From the NCBI RefSeq assembly GCF_002760615.1, contig NZ_AWWI01000031.1, forward strand, positions 1-40,008: a stretch of DNA of 40,008 nucleotides, read 5' to 3'. Below, one piece after another: positions 7,696-15,399 of the stretch (its first letter is position 1; every line of letters starts with the position of its first letter). The translations under genes were made by a program, and so were the position numbers. Source of the DNA: Puniceibacterium antarcticum. GTDB taxonomy: Bacteria > Pseudomonadota > Alphaproteobacteria > Rhodobacterales > Rhodobacteraceae. The notes under the pieces were generated by a model. The model was given only the letters and a program-made list of their open reading frames with translations. It was not told the origin of the DNA and did not search any database.

Positions 7696-8424
7696 ATGAA
7701 AAAAATCCTTTTAGGTACCGCTGCACTGACGCTTTGCGCCAGCATGGCGTTTGGAGCCAGCCACACCGTGGTCCGCCTGGGCACCGAGGGCGCTTATCCT
7801 CCGTACAACTACATCAACGACGCAGGCGAAGTTGACGGCTTTGAACGCGAGCTGGGCGACGAGCTGTGCAAACGTGCCGAGCTGACTTGCGAATGGGTCA
7901 CCAATGATTGGGATAGCATCATCCCGAACCTTGTGTCGGGCAATTACGATGCGATCATTGCCGGCATGTCGATCACCGATGAGCGTAAGGAGGTCATCGA
8001 CTTCACCTCGAACTACACCCAGCCTGATCCCTCTGCCTATCTGGCCCTGGACGGTGCAGAACCTGACTTCACCGGCGGTGTCTTTGCGGCGCAGGCAGGC
8101 ACGATTCAGGCCAGCTACATTGCCTCTTCCGGTGCCAGCCTGGTCGAATTCGCCACACCTGACGAAAGCGTCGCCGCCGTGCGCAGCGGTGAAGCGGACG
8201 CCGTTCTGGCCGACAAGGCCTATCTTCAGCCGATCGCGGACGATGCGAGCGGTCTTGCCATCGTCGGGGACGACGTTCTCATCGGGGGCGGCATCGGCCT
8301 TGGCATTCGCAAAAGCGACACCGAACTGAACGAGAAGTTCTCAGCCGCCATCGACGCGATGAAGGCAGACGGCACGCTCAACACGATGATCGAAAAATGG
8401 CTGCCAGGATCGGCGACATTCTGA
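7696..8424 (+). CDS. Family 3 periplasmic substrate-binding protein of the ABC importer
   Basis: 242 residues. The signal peptide MKKILLGTAALTLCASMAFG is followed by a likely cleavage before ASHTVV. The mature protein has the HisJ/ArtJ/AotJ-type family 3 solute-binding pattern: GTEGAYPPYNY near the N-terminus, WDSIIPNLVSGNYDAIIAGM and then SITDERKEVIDFT, the segment whose Arg usually holds the ligand carboxylate. A strong ribosome binding site (ACGGAGA) precedes ATG 7696. It captures the substrate in the periplasm for the adjacent permeases. It belongs to the amino-acid rather than the PotD polyamine class, so the ligand is more likely an amino acid or amino-acid-like amine. A strong hairpin follows the gene. 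Confidence 0.93.
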   Translation: MKKILLGTAALTLCASMAFGASHTVVRLGTEGAYPPYNYINDAGEVDGFERELGDELCKRAELTCEWVTNDWDSIIPNLVSGNYDAIIAGMSITDERKEVIDFTSNYTQPDPSAYLALDGAEPDFTGGVFAAQAGTIQASYIASSGASLVEFATPDESVAAVRSGEADAVLADKAYLQPIADDASGLAIVGDDVLIGGGIGLGIRKSDTELNEKFSAAIDAMKADGTLNTMIEKWLPGSATF

Positions 8425-8432
8425 AGACGCCT

Positions 8433-8454
8433 AGGGGGGCGCCAACGCCCCCCT
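8433..8454 (+). terminator. Strong hairpin between binding-protein and permease genes
   Basis: AGGGGGGCG-CCAA-CGCCCCCCT is a perfect 9-bp stem, followed by the pyrimidine-rich TCTTGTCTTTG. Such intra-operon hairpins usually reduce read-through or protect the upstream mRNA, which would leave the binding protein in excess over the permeases. Confidence 0.65.
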
Positions 8455-8504
8455 TCTTGTCTTTGTAAAATACACAAAATCCGACTCCAGCCAGAGGCGC
8501 TGCC

Positions 8505-9389
8505 ATTTTCAGTTTCTGTACAGATCCCAGCGCCCTGTCCGATGCCGCCTGGCTCGGCTGTTACCTGACGACCGGCAAACATTTGGGGCTGTACTGGTCC
8601 TTCGGAACGGTGCTCCTGCTGCTGGCAATCACGGCGCCTGTGGCACTGGCCTTCGGCTTCGGCGGGGCTGCGGCAGCGCGGTCGCGGTTTCTGCCGCTGC
8701 GCTGGTTCGGGCATGGCTATATCGCCATCGTGCGCGGCGTGCCCGACATTGCGTTTTTCCTGTTCTTCGTCATCGCCCTGGATCAGGCGTTCGAATATCT
8801 CCGTCACAAGGTCAAATGCCCCGACTGGGATCAGCCGATCCGGCAAGGCAATGACTTTGTGGTCTGCGCAGCGGCCAAGCTGCCACTGAACAATGCGGCG
8901 CAATGGGTGCATGAAACCTACGGCTTTTTCTTGGCCGTACTGACTTTTTCCATCGTCTTTGGGGCCTTTGCGGCCAATGTGCTTTATGGTGCCATGCGTG
9001 CCGTGCCCCGCGCCCAGATGGAAACTGCCGAAGCCTATGGCATGAGCCCTCGCCAGATCTTTCGCCGCATCCTCGTGCCGCAGATGTGGGTCTATGCCCT
9101 GCCCGGTCTGTCCAACCTGTGGATGGTGCTGATCAAGGCGACACCGCTGCTGTTCCTTTTGGGGGTCGAGGATATCGTCTACTGGGCCCGGGAACTGGGC
9201 GGGACTAAAACGCCGCGGTTCACCGACTACCCCCATGGGGACTGGCGTGTCTGGTATTTCCTCGGTCTGCTGGTGTTTTACCTCTGTTTCACACGCGTAT
9301 CTGAAATCGTTCTGGAACGGCTCATGGTGAAGCTGACTCATGGTCAGGCGACACTCGGTGGTGAAGCGCAGAGAAAGGCCGAGACATGA
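8505..9389 (+). CDS. Polar amino acid-type ABC transporter permease (first), probable ATT start
   Basis: 294 residues if translation starts at ATT 8505 (I/MFSFCTDPSALSDAAWLGCY). The first ordinary alternative is TTG 8583, which would remove 26 residues that read well as protein and fit my recollection of the family N-terminus. A GAGG ribosome binding site at 8494-8497 is ideally spaced for 8505, and the frame contains no ATG, GTG or TTG near it. The protein is a HisM/HisQ-type inner-membrane permease with about five hydrophobic segments. The EAA loop that contacts the ATPase reads METAEAYGMSPRQIFRRILVPQ. A large periplasmic insert with Cys residues (residues about 105-130) is notable. The stop overlaps a short ORF by ATGA. 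Confidence 0.85.
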   Translation: MFSFCTDPSALSDAAWLGCYLTTGKHLGLYWSFGTVLLLLAITAPVALAFGFGGAAAARSRFLPLRWFGHGYIAIVRGVPDIAFFLFFVIALDQAFEYLRHKVKCPDWDQPIRQGNDFVVCAAAKLPLNNAAQWVHETYGFFLAVLTFSIVFGAFAANVLYGAMRAVPRAQMETAEAYGMSPRQIFRRILVPQMWVYALPGLSNLWMVLIKATPLLFLLGVEDIVYWARELGGTKTPRFTDYPHGDWRVWYFLGLLVFYLCFTRVSEIVLERLMVKLTHGQATLGGEAQRKAET

Positions 9390-9505
9390 CCATTTTTCGC
9401 GACGACACCAGTCTCAGGGGGCGCTGCCCCCGTCCCGGACGCTGTCCGGGACTCCCCCGGGATATTTTCGGGCAGATGAAACCTGCAGTGATGGGCTTGT
9501 CATGA
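9386..9505 (+). CDS. Short coupling ORF (39 codons) made mostly of repeat sequence
   Basis: ATG 9386 overlaps the stop of the first permease (ATGA), and its own TGA (9503-9505) overlaps the ATG of the second permease (again ATGA). The product begins MTIFRDDTSLRGRCPRP and runs straight through palindromic repeat copy 2. It looks like the original N-terminus of the second permease, separated from it by insertion of the repeat but kept open so that ribosomes can pass from one permease gene to the next. No function is claimed for the peptide itself. Confidence 0.4.
   Translation: MTIFRDDTSLRGRCPRPGRCPGLPRDIFGQMKPAVMGLS
9417..9482 (+). repeat. Palindromic repeat, copy 2 (double hairpin), inside the importer operon
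   Basis: Hairpin GGGGGC-GCT-GCCCCC (9417-9431) is followed by a second hairpin GTCCCGGAC-GCT-GTCCGGGAC (9432-9452), then CCCCCGGGATATTTT and CGGGCAGATGAAA. Same family as 884-930 and 13940-13990, but with an extra hairpin. Confidence 0.75.
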
Positions 9506-10308
9506 GCTGCTGGGACACCCTCGCCGATTATGGTCTGCGCTCGATCGGGATTGGCGAGCGTCTTTTGCCGCGCTCGGATTTCACCCTTTGCCAGCAGGTG
9601 GTGCTGATCGGGTCCGGCATGATCTGGAACATCTACTTCGGCATCATTGCCCTGACGACGGGATTTCTGCTCGCCACCGCAGTGGCGGTTGGCAAGGCGT
9701 CCAATCACAAGGTCACCCGCAAGCTGTCGGAATGGTTCATCTTCATTTTCCGCGGCTCGCCACTCTTCATCCAGTTCTTCTTTGCCTACTTCGCCTTTCA
9801 AAGCCTCAAATCCGTCTCACCGATCTTCGATCCATTTTCTGCAGCATGGCTCGGGGCGCTGATCGTGCTGTTTCTCAACACCGCCGCTTATACCGGAGAG
9901 ATCTTTTATGGCGCCCTTCGCTCAGTCCCCAAGGGCGATGCCGAAGCGGCTGACGCCTATGGCCTCTCCGGTTGGCCCCGGTTCCGGCGCATCATCTGGC
10001 CTACCATGCTACGTCTCGCCTGGCCCGCCTACACGAACGAGGCAATCTTTCTGTTCCATGCCACGACGCTGGTCTATTTCTCGGGATTTCCAGCCTGGCA
10101 GCAGCGGGGCGATGCGCTTTACTATGCCAGTTACTTTGCCGACAAGACATTCAACCCCTTTATCCCCTACCCCATTCTTGCAGGCTATTTCATCCTTTTG
10201 ACGCTGTTCATCGTGTCCTGTTTTGGCCTTATAAACCGGCGGCTCAACCGCCATCTTCCGCAGGAACAGCAGGCGCGGTTGCGCATCCGTCCCAATCTCA
10301 TTCGCTAA
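9502..10308 (+). CDS. Polar amino acid-type ABC transporter permease (second)
   Basis: 268 residues from ATG 9502 (MSCWDTLADYGLRSIGIGERL). Five or so hydrophobic segments, including GSGMIWNIYFGIIALTTGF and ALIVLFLNTAAYTGEIFYG. The EAA-type loop reads AEAADAYGLSGWPRFRRIIWP. It forms the membrane channel with the first permease. Usual HisM/HisQ pairs have overlapping or adjacent genes; here a palindromic repeat separates them and a short ORF bridges the gap with ATGA overlaps at both ends. The gene ends the importer part. A weak hairpin (10320-10336, TGCCCG/CGGGCA) follows without an immediate T-run, so the downstream ligase genes may be partly co-transcribed. Confidence 0.92.
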   Translation: MSCWDTLADYGLRSIGIGERLLPRSDFTLCQQVVLIGSGMIWNIYFGIIALTTGFLLATAVAVGKASNHKVTRKLSEWFIFIFRGSPLFIQFFFAYFAFQSLKSVSPIFDPFSAAWLGALIVLFLNTAAYTGEIFYGALRSVPKGDAEAADAYGLSGWPRFRRIIWPTMLRLAWPAYTNEAIFLFHATTLVYFSGFPAWQQRGDALYYASYFADKTFNPFIPYPILAGYFILLTLFIVSCFGLINRRLNRHLPQEQQARLRIRPNLIR

Positions 10309-10412
10309 GGGAAACCCGGTGCCCGCAGGACGGGCATCCAAGAGCGGTAATCAAGGACCAGAGGATTTGTCGGTTTTTTTGCTTGCCAGCCCCCCCGGGC
10401 ACTCGCTATCCC

Positions 10413-10428
10413 TAATTTGATCAAATTA
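10413..10428. promoter_or_regulatory. 16-bp perfect palindrome, likely operator of the gamma-glutamylation cluster
   Basis: TAATTTGATCAAATTA is an exact palindrome ending 19 bases before the first ligase start codon. Its AT content contrasts with the GC-rich surroundings. Form and position suit a dimeric repressor site; no candidate regulator is encoded nearby. Confidence 0.5.
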
Positions 10429-10447
10429 CCCTCATAATCGGTGTCCC

Positions 10448-11794
10448 ATGTCTTCCGTCATGAAGAACTACCTGCGCAAACATCCAGAGGTCCGCACGAT
10501 CCGTGTCGCGGCAGCTGACCTCAACGGCCAACCGCGCGGCAAGCGCGTGCCGTCGCGCTTTGCCGACAAGGTGGTCGAGGATGGTACACGCTTTCCTCTC
10601 TCTGTCCTGAACCTCGACATCTGGGGCGAAGATATCGATGACAGCCCGCTGGTGTTCGAATCCGGCGATGCGGATGGCGTGCTGAAACCGACCGAGCGTG
10701 GCTTTGTCCCCATGCCCTGGCTTGAGGCACCGACCGCTCTGCTGCCCATCTGGATGTTCCGCGAAGACGGCCGACCTTACGAAGGCGACCCGCGCCAGAC
10801 ACTGAAAACCGTGCTCGACCGGTTCAAGGACAAGGGGCTGACCCCGGTCGTTGCGGTCGAGTTGGAATTCTTCCTGATCGACGATTCCGGGCGCAACCTT
10901 CAGGTCCCGATTTCGCCACGTTCCTCCAAGCGCCGCAAGGCCGCCGAGACGATGTCGATCCGGGCGCTGGACAGCTTCGACACCTTTTTCACTGATCTTT
11001 ATGATGCCTGCGAGGCTATGGACATTCCCGCCGATACCGCAATTTCCGAGGCGGGCCTTGGCCAGTTCGAGATCAACCTGATGCATGGCGACGATGCGCT
11101 GCGTGCAGCAGACGACGCCTGGCTGTTCAAGCTGCTGGTCAAGGGGCTTGCCCGCCGCCACGGCTTTGCAGCATCGTTCATGGCAAAGCCTTACGAGGAT
11201 TACGCCGGGTCCGGGCTGCACACGCATTTTTCCATCGTGGACAAGAACGGTGCAAACATCTTTGATGATGGCGGTCCACGCGGCACCGCCCTCATGCGCC
11301 ATGCTGTCGCCGGATGCCTGAATGCAATGCACGACTGTTCGCTGATTTTTGCACCACATCAGAATTCCTTCGACCGGATGGTGCCAGGCGCACATGCGCC
11401 CTCTGGTCTCAGCTGGGCATATGAAAACCGTACCGCAGCCATCCGCATTCCGTCGGGAAATTCTGCTGCGCGCCGGATCGAACACCGTGTGGCCGGGGGC
11501 GACGTGAACCCCTACCTGATGCTTGCCGCCATCTTGGGCGCGGCGCTGAACGGGATAGAGGATGGAGTCGAGCCTCCCGAGCCGATCACCGGCAATGCGT
11601 ATGCGCTTGACCTGCCCCGTATCCCCACAACTTGGGGAGAGGCCATTGACGCCTTCGAGAAAAGCACGATCGTGCCACGCATCTTTTCGGCTGAACTGAT
11701 CCGCAACCTCGTATCAACCAAGCGGCAAGAGCTGTTCTACATGGCTGAGCTCAGCCCCAACGAACAGGTCGAGATCTATCTCGACACCGTCTGA
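10448..11794 (+). CDS. Glutamine synthetase-family ligase (PuuA-like gamma-glutamyl-amine ligase), paralog 1
   Basis: 448 residues. It has the glutamine synthetase fold: a short beta-grasp N-domain with DLNGQPRGKRVP, then the catalytic domain with VAVELEFFLID (metal-binding Glu), GLGQFEINLMHGD, GLHTHFSIVD (His), a region NSFDRMVPGAHAP, RTAAIRIPSG (ATP/substrate Arg) and RRIEHRVAGGDVNPYLMLAA. Length and the lack of an adenylylation-type C-terminus place it with GlnA-III/PuuA-type enzymes, which ligate glutamate to an amine with ATP. Neighbours (second ligase, amidohydrolase-type GATase, FAD oxidase, aminotransferase) support amine catabolism through gamma-glutamyl intermediates. The actual amine is unknown. 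Start at 10448; ATG 10460 is an alternative. Confidence 0.88.
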   Translation: MSSVMKNYLRKHPEVRTIRVAAADLNGQPRGKRVPSRFADKVVEDGTRFPLSVLNLDIWGEDIDDSPLVFESGDADGVLKPTERGFVPMPWLEAPTALLPIWMFREDGRPYEGDPRQTLKTVLDRFKDKGLTPVVAVELEFFLIDDSGRNLQVPISPRSSKRRKAAETMSIRALDSFDTFFTDLYDACEAMDIPADTAISEAGLGQFEINLMHGDDALRAADDAWLFKLLVKGLARRHGFAASFMAKPYEDYAGSGLHTHFSIVDKNGANIFDDGGPRGTALMRHAVAGCLNAMHDCSLIFAPHQNSFDRMVPGAHAPSGLSWAYENRTAAIRIPSGNSAARRIEHRVAGGDVNPYLMLAAILGAALNGIEDGVEPPEPITGNAYALDLPRIPTTWGEAIDAFEKSTIVPRIFSAELIRNLVSTKRQELFYMAELSPNEQVEIYLDTV

Positions 11795-11878
11795 CATTGA
11801 ACAGGGACAGTCGGCCCCTTGCCGCCCGTCCCTGTCGTCTCTACCTGTGATCTGATATTTCCAAAAAATCGGTGCCTC

Positions 11879-12562
11879 ATGAAAATCGGCATTCTGCAAA
11901 CCGGCCACGTCGCGGATGACCTTGTCGCCGGGAACGGCGACTACCCTGAAATCTTCGCAAATTTCCTGTCAGGGCGCGGCCTAACATTTGAAACCTTTGC
12001 CGTGGTCGACGGACAATTCCCCGACGGCCCCGATGACGCCGATGGCTGGCTGATCACCGGATCGCGCTTTGGCGCCTATGAAGATCACCCCTGGATTGTG
12101 CCTCTGGAACAGCTGATCCGGGAGATCTATGCCTTGGGGCGCCCGATGATTGGCGTGTGTTTCGGACACCAGATCATAGCCCAAGCGCTGGGGGGCAAGG
12201 TCGAGAAATTTGCCGGCGGCTGGTCCATCGGGCGCAACACCTATGAGATCAACGGCGAAGCTATGAACTTAAATGCCTGGCATCAGGATCAAGTGACCGT
12301 GCTTCCCGAAGGCGCCAAAACCGTTTCTGGCACCGACTTTTGCAAACATGCCGCCGTGCTGTATGGTGACCGTGCTTTTACCATCCAGCCGCACCCCGAA
12401 ATCAACCGCACTTATATCAAGGATCTGCTCGAAACCCGCGCCCCCGGCGTGGTACCCGAGGCCCTACGCCAATCGGCGCTGGCGCAGCTGGATAGTACCA
12501 CAGACAGCGCGCGGCTTGCCGAGATGTTCGCCCTGTTCTTCACTGAAAGGAAGATTGCATGA
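11879..12562 (+). CDS. Class I glutamine amidotransferase, probable gamma-glutamyl hydrolase of the cluster
   Basis: 227 residues. The class I amidotransferase triad is complete: Cys94 in GVCFGHQ, His172 and Glu174 in QPHPEIN. The start MKIGILQTGH at 11879 is supported by homology; codons upstream do not resemble the family. Free-standing enzymes of this type hydrolyse the gamma-glutamyl amide bond. In an amine cluster the likely job is release of glutamate from a gamma-glutamylated acid, as PuuD does, although E. coli PuuD is longer and this protein looks closer to the GMP-synthase-like GATase subgroup. Its stop overlaps the next ligase start by ATGA, indicating coupled expression. Cytosolic. 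Substrate is inferred from context only. Confidence 0.85.
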   Translation: MKIGILQTGHVADDLVAGNGDYPEIFANFLSGRGLTFETFAVVDGQFPDGPDDADGWLITGSRFGAYEDHPWIVPLEQLIREIYALGRPMIGVCFGHQIIAQALGGKVEKFAGGWSIGRNTYEINGEAMNLNAWHQDQVTVLPEGAKTVSGTDFCKHAAVLYGDRAFTIQPHPEINRTYIKDLLETRAPGVVPEALRQSALAQLDSTTDSARLAEMFALFFTERKIA

Positions 12563-13920
12563 GCGACTGGACCGACGAACTGCCCGAGGCAGCGAAGGCC
12601 TTTCTTGAAAACCGCCGCCTGGACGAGGTTGAATGTATCATCTCGGACCTGCCCGGCATCGCTCGGGGCAAGGCAGTGCCCGCCTCGAAATTCGCACGCC
12701 AAAAGTATTTTCACCTGCCGGATTCAATCTTTTTCCAGACAATCACAGGTGACTGGGGCGAAGCGGCGGATGAGAACGAGGGTTTCATCGAACGCGACAT
12801 GATCCTGAAACCGGACATGAGCACCGCCACTGCCGCCCCTTGGACCGGTGACTGGACGCTGCAGATCATACATGACGCCTATGACCGCAAGGATCGCCCG
12901 GTGGGGTGCGCCCCGCGCAATGTGCTGAAACGTGTCTGCGCCCTGTACGAGGCGCAGGGTTGGCAGCCAGTTGTCGCCCCCGAGATGGAATTCTTCCTTG
13001 TGGCCCGCAACATCGACCCGGCCAAGAGCATCGAGCCGATGATGGGCCGTTCGGGCCGTCCCGCCGCAGCACGTCAGGCCTATTCCATGACCGCCGTGGA
13101 TGAATTCGGCCCCGTGATCGACGACATCTATGACTTTGCCGAAGCGCAGGGTTTCGAGATCGACGGCATCACCCAGGAAGGCGGCGCCGGACAGCTGGAA
13201 ATCAACCTGCGCCACGGCGATCCTGTAAAGCTTGCGGATGAGGTGTTCTATTTTAAGCGTCTGATCCGAGAGGCCGCTCTGCGCCACAACTGTTTCGCGA
13301 CTTTCATGGCGAAACCCATCGCGGATGAGCCGGGGTCGGCCATGCATATTCACCACTCGGTGCTGGATATGGAAACAGGCAAGAGCATTTTTACCGGCCC
13401 TGCGGGCGGTGAGACAGATGCCTTTTTCAACTTCATCGCTGGTCTGCAAGTGCATATGCCCGCAGCCCTCGCCGTGATGGCACCCTATGTGAACAGCTAT
13501 CGTCGCTACGTGAAAGATCATGCCGCCCCAATCAATCTGGAATGGGGCCGCGACAACCGCACCACGGGCATCCGCATCCCACTGTCGAGCCCGGATTCGC
13601 GCCGTGTCGAGAACAGGATTGCTGGCATGGACTGCAACCCCTACCTCGGGATCGCGGCGTCGCTGGCCTGCGGCTATCTTGGCATGATGCAAGAGCTGCG
13701 CCCCACCAAGCAGTTCAAGGGTGATGCCTATGAGGGCGAGGGCGACATTCCCCGGGTTCTGGGTCAGGCGCTCGATCTGTTCGACGCGTCCAAAGAGCTG
13801 CACGACGTTCTTGGGCCGGAATTCGCGCGGGTCTATTCGATTGTAAAGCGCACCGAATACGAGGAATTCTTGCAGGTGATTTCCCCCTGGGAACGTGAGC
13901 ATCTTCTGCTGAACGTCTGA
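12559..13920 (+). CDS. Glutamine synthetase-family ligase (PuuA-like), paralog 2
   Basis: 453 residues. Second ligase of the cluster, clearly diverged from the first. Motifs: DLPGIARGKAVP in the N-domain, VAPEMEFFLV (metal Glu), GGAGQLEINLRHGD, AMHIHHSVLD, NSYRRYVKDHAAPINLEWG, RTTGIRIPLS and RRVENRIAGMDCNPYLG. The KDHAAP and NRTTGIRIP blocks are those of PuuA-type gamma-glutamylputrescine synthetases. With two ligases, the cluster may handle two amines, or both ends of a diamine, or the two may form a hetero-oligomer. It is coupled by ATGA to the preceding amidotransferase gene. Palindromic repeat copy 3 follows the stop. Confidence 0.88.
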   Translation: MSDWTDELPEAAKAFLENRRLDEVECIISDLPGIARGKAVPASKFARQKYFHLPDSIFFQTITGDWGEAADENEGFIERDMILKPDMSTATAAPWTGDWTLQIIHDAYDRKDRPVGCAPRNVLKRVCALYEAQGWQPVVAPEMEFFLVARNIDPAKSIEPMMGRSGRPAAARQAYSMTAVDEFGPVIDDIYDFAEAQGFEIDGITQEGGAGQLEINLRHGDPVKLADEVFYFKRLIREAALRHNCFATFMAKPIADEPGSAMHIHHSVLDMETGKSIFTGPAGGETDAFFNFIAGLQVHMPAALAVMAPYVNSYRRYVKDHAAPINLEWGRDNRTTGIRIPLSSPDSRRVENRIAGMDCNPYLGIAASLACGYLGMMQELRPTKQFKGDAYEGEGDIPRVLGQALDLFDASKELHDVLGPEFARVYSIVKRTEYEEFLQVISPWEREHLLLNV

Positions 13921-13939
13921 GCCTGTGTCATTTGCCGGA

Positions 13940-13990
13940 CCGGGGGCGCTGCCCCCGGACCCCCGGCGTATTTTAAAAGAGAAGAAGCAG
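13940..13990 (+). repeat. Palindromic repeat, copy 3
   Basis: Stem CCGGGGGC-GCT-GCCCCCGG (13940-13958), then CCCCCGGCGTATTTTAAAAG. The tail diverges from copies 1 and 2 (GCGTATTTT instead of GGGATATTT, and no GGCAGATGAA). It fills most of the gap between the second ligase and the FAD oxidase genes. Confidence 0.7.
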
Positions 13991-14003
13991 GGGAGCCGGG
14001 CGG

Positions 14004-15308
14004 ATGGATCTGCTGTTTTCCAACGACAAACGCGGCGCGTATCCGCAAAGCTGGTACGCCGCCACGGCGGATGTGCTTGAGCCATTTGCCCCTCTGAAAG
14101 GCGACACGCGGGCGGATGTCTGCATCGTCGGCGGCGGCTATACGGGGCTGTCGGCGGCGCTGCATCTGGCACAGGCCGGGCTGGACGTGGTGGTGCTTGA
14201 GGCTCATCGCGTCGGCTTTGGCGCCTCGGGGCGCAATGGGGGTCAGCTTGGATCGGGCCAGCGGCAGGATCAAAAGGTGCTCGAGTCGATGGTGGGGCTG
14301 GATGCCGCCCGCAAGCTGTGGAATTTGGCAGAAGATGCCAAGTCCTTGGTGAAGAGCCTGATCTCTGAACATGACATCGACTGCCATCTGAAGCCCGGCG
14401 TGGCTTGGACAGCATCAGCCCAGAGCGATGTTGAGAAGCTGCACGGATATTCCGATCATCTGTCGCGGGTCTATGGCTATGATCAGGTCAAGGCGCTGGA
14501 TCGCGACGCCTGTTTCGCGCTCTGCCCCTCTCCCGATTACAAGGGCGGGATGCTCGACATGGGCGCGGGGCATCTCCACCCCCTGCGCTTTGCCCAAGGG
14601 CTGGCGCGGGCAGCGACAGCTGCGGGCGCGCGTATCCATGAGACAAGCCATGTGCAGCACATCACCAAAGGCGATCCCGCAATGGTTCAGACGGATTCGG
14701 GCCGCGTGACAGCGCGGCATGTGATCCTGGCCGCAAACGGCTACCTTGGCGGGCTGGAGCGTGATGTGGCAGCCCGGGTCATGCCGATCAACAACTTCAT
14801 TGTGGCGACCGAACCACTAGGCGATCGTGCCCAAGAGGTCCTGACTCAGGATGTTGCCGTCGCGGATTCGCGTTTTGTCGTCAATTACTTCCGCCTGAGC
14901 GATGACAAACGCCTGCTGTTTGGCGGTGGCGAAAGCTATGGCTACCGCTTTCCCGCAGACATCCGCGCACTGGTGTCAAAACCCATGCTCAAGGTGTTCC
15001 CGCAGCTTCGGGATGTGAAGCTCGATTATGCCTGGGGTGGCACGCTTGCGATCACCATGAAGCGAATGCCTTACCTTGCGCGCCCTGCACCAAACGTGCT
15101 CTCGGCCTCAGGCTACTCCGGGCACGGTGTAGGTACGGCTGTGCACGCGGGCCAGCTGATGGCGCGGGCGATCCAAGGGCAGGCCGAAGGGTTCGACACC
15201 ATGGCCGCTGTGCCCCTGCCGGCCTTTCCCGGCGGCCCCGCCATGCGCGCACCCCTTCTGGCACTGGCAATGAGCTGGTATGCGCTGCGCGACAGGATAG
15301 GATTCTGA
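14004..15308 (+). CDS. FAD-dependent oxidoreductase, PuuB-like gamma-glutamyl-amine oxidase
   Basis: 434 residues. N-terminal FAD-binding Rossmann motif VCIVGGGYTGLSAAL (about residues 36-50) ending at the acidic VVVLEA, then GASGRNGGQL, the DAO-family segment typical of PuuB. The C-terminus has the second FAD motif SASGYSGHGVGTAVHAGQL. PuuB-type enzymes oxidise the amino group of gamma-glutamylputrescine to the aldehyde, making hydrogen peroxide and ammonia. It lies 83 bases after the second ligase gene, with a palindromic repeat in the gap and GGGGAG as ribosome binding site, and very probably belongs to the same operon. No aldehyde dehydrogenase is encoded in the window, so the next oxidation step must be supplied from elsewhere. 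Confidence 0.88.
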   Translation: MDLLFSNDKRGAYPQSWYAATADVLEPFAPLKGDTRADVCIVGGGYTGLSAALHLAQAGLDVVVLEAHRVGFGASGRNGGQLGSGQRQDQKVLESMVGLDAARKLWNLAEDAKSLVKSLISEHDIDCHLKPGVAWTASAQSDVEKLHGYSDHLSRVYGYDQVKALDRDACFALCPSPDYKGGMLDMGAGHLHPLRFAQGLARAATAAGARIHETSHVQHITKGDPAMVQTDSGRVTARHVILAANGYLGGLERDVAARVMPINNFIVATEPLGDRAQEVLTQDVAVADSRFVVNYFRLSDDKRLLFGGGESYGYRFPADIRALVSKPMLKVFPQLRDVKLDYAWGGTLAITMKRMPYLARPAPNVLSASGYSGHGVGTAVHAGQLMARAIQGQAEGFDTMAAVPLPAFPGGPAMRAPLLALAMSWYALRDRIGF

Positions 15309-15399
15309 GGGCGCAGGTCGCTAGTGTCACAGGATTTTCACTTGGGGAAACCCGGCAGCTGTTTTACAAAACCTGAAACCAACTTTCAGGAATTTAAAA

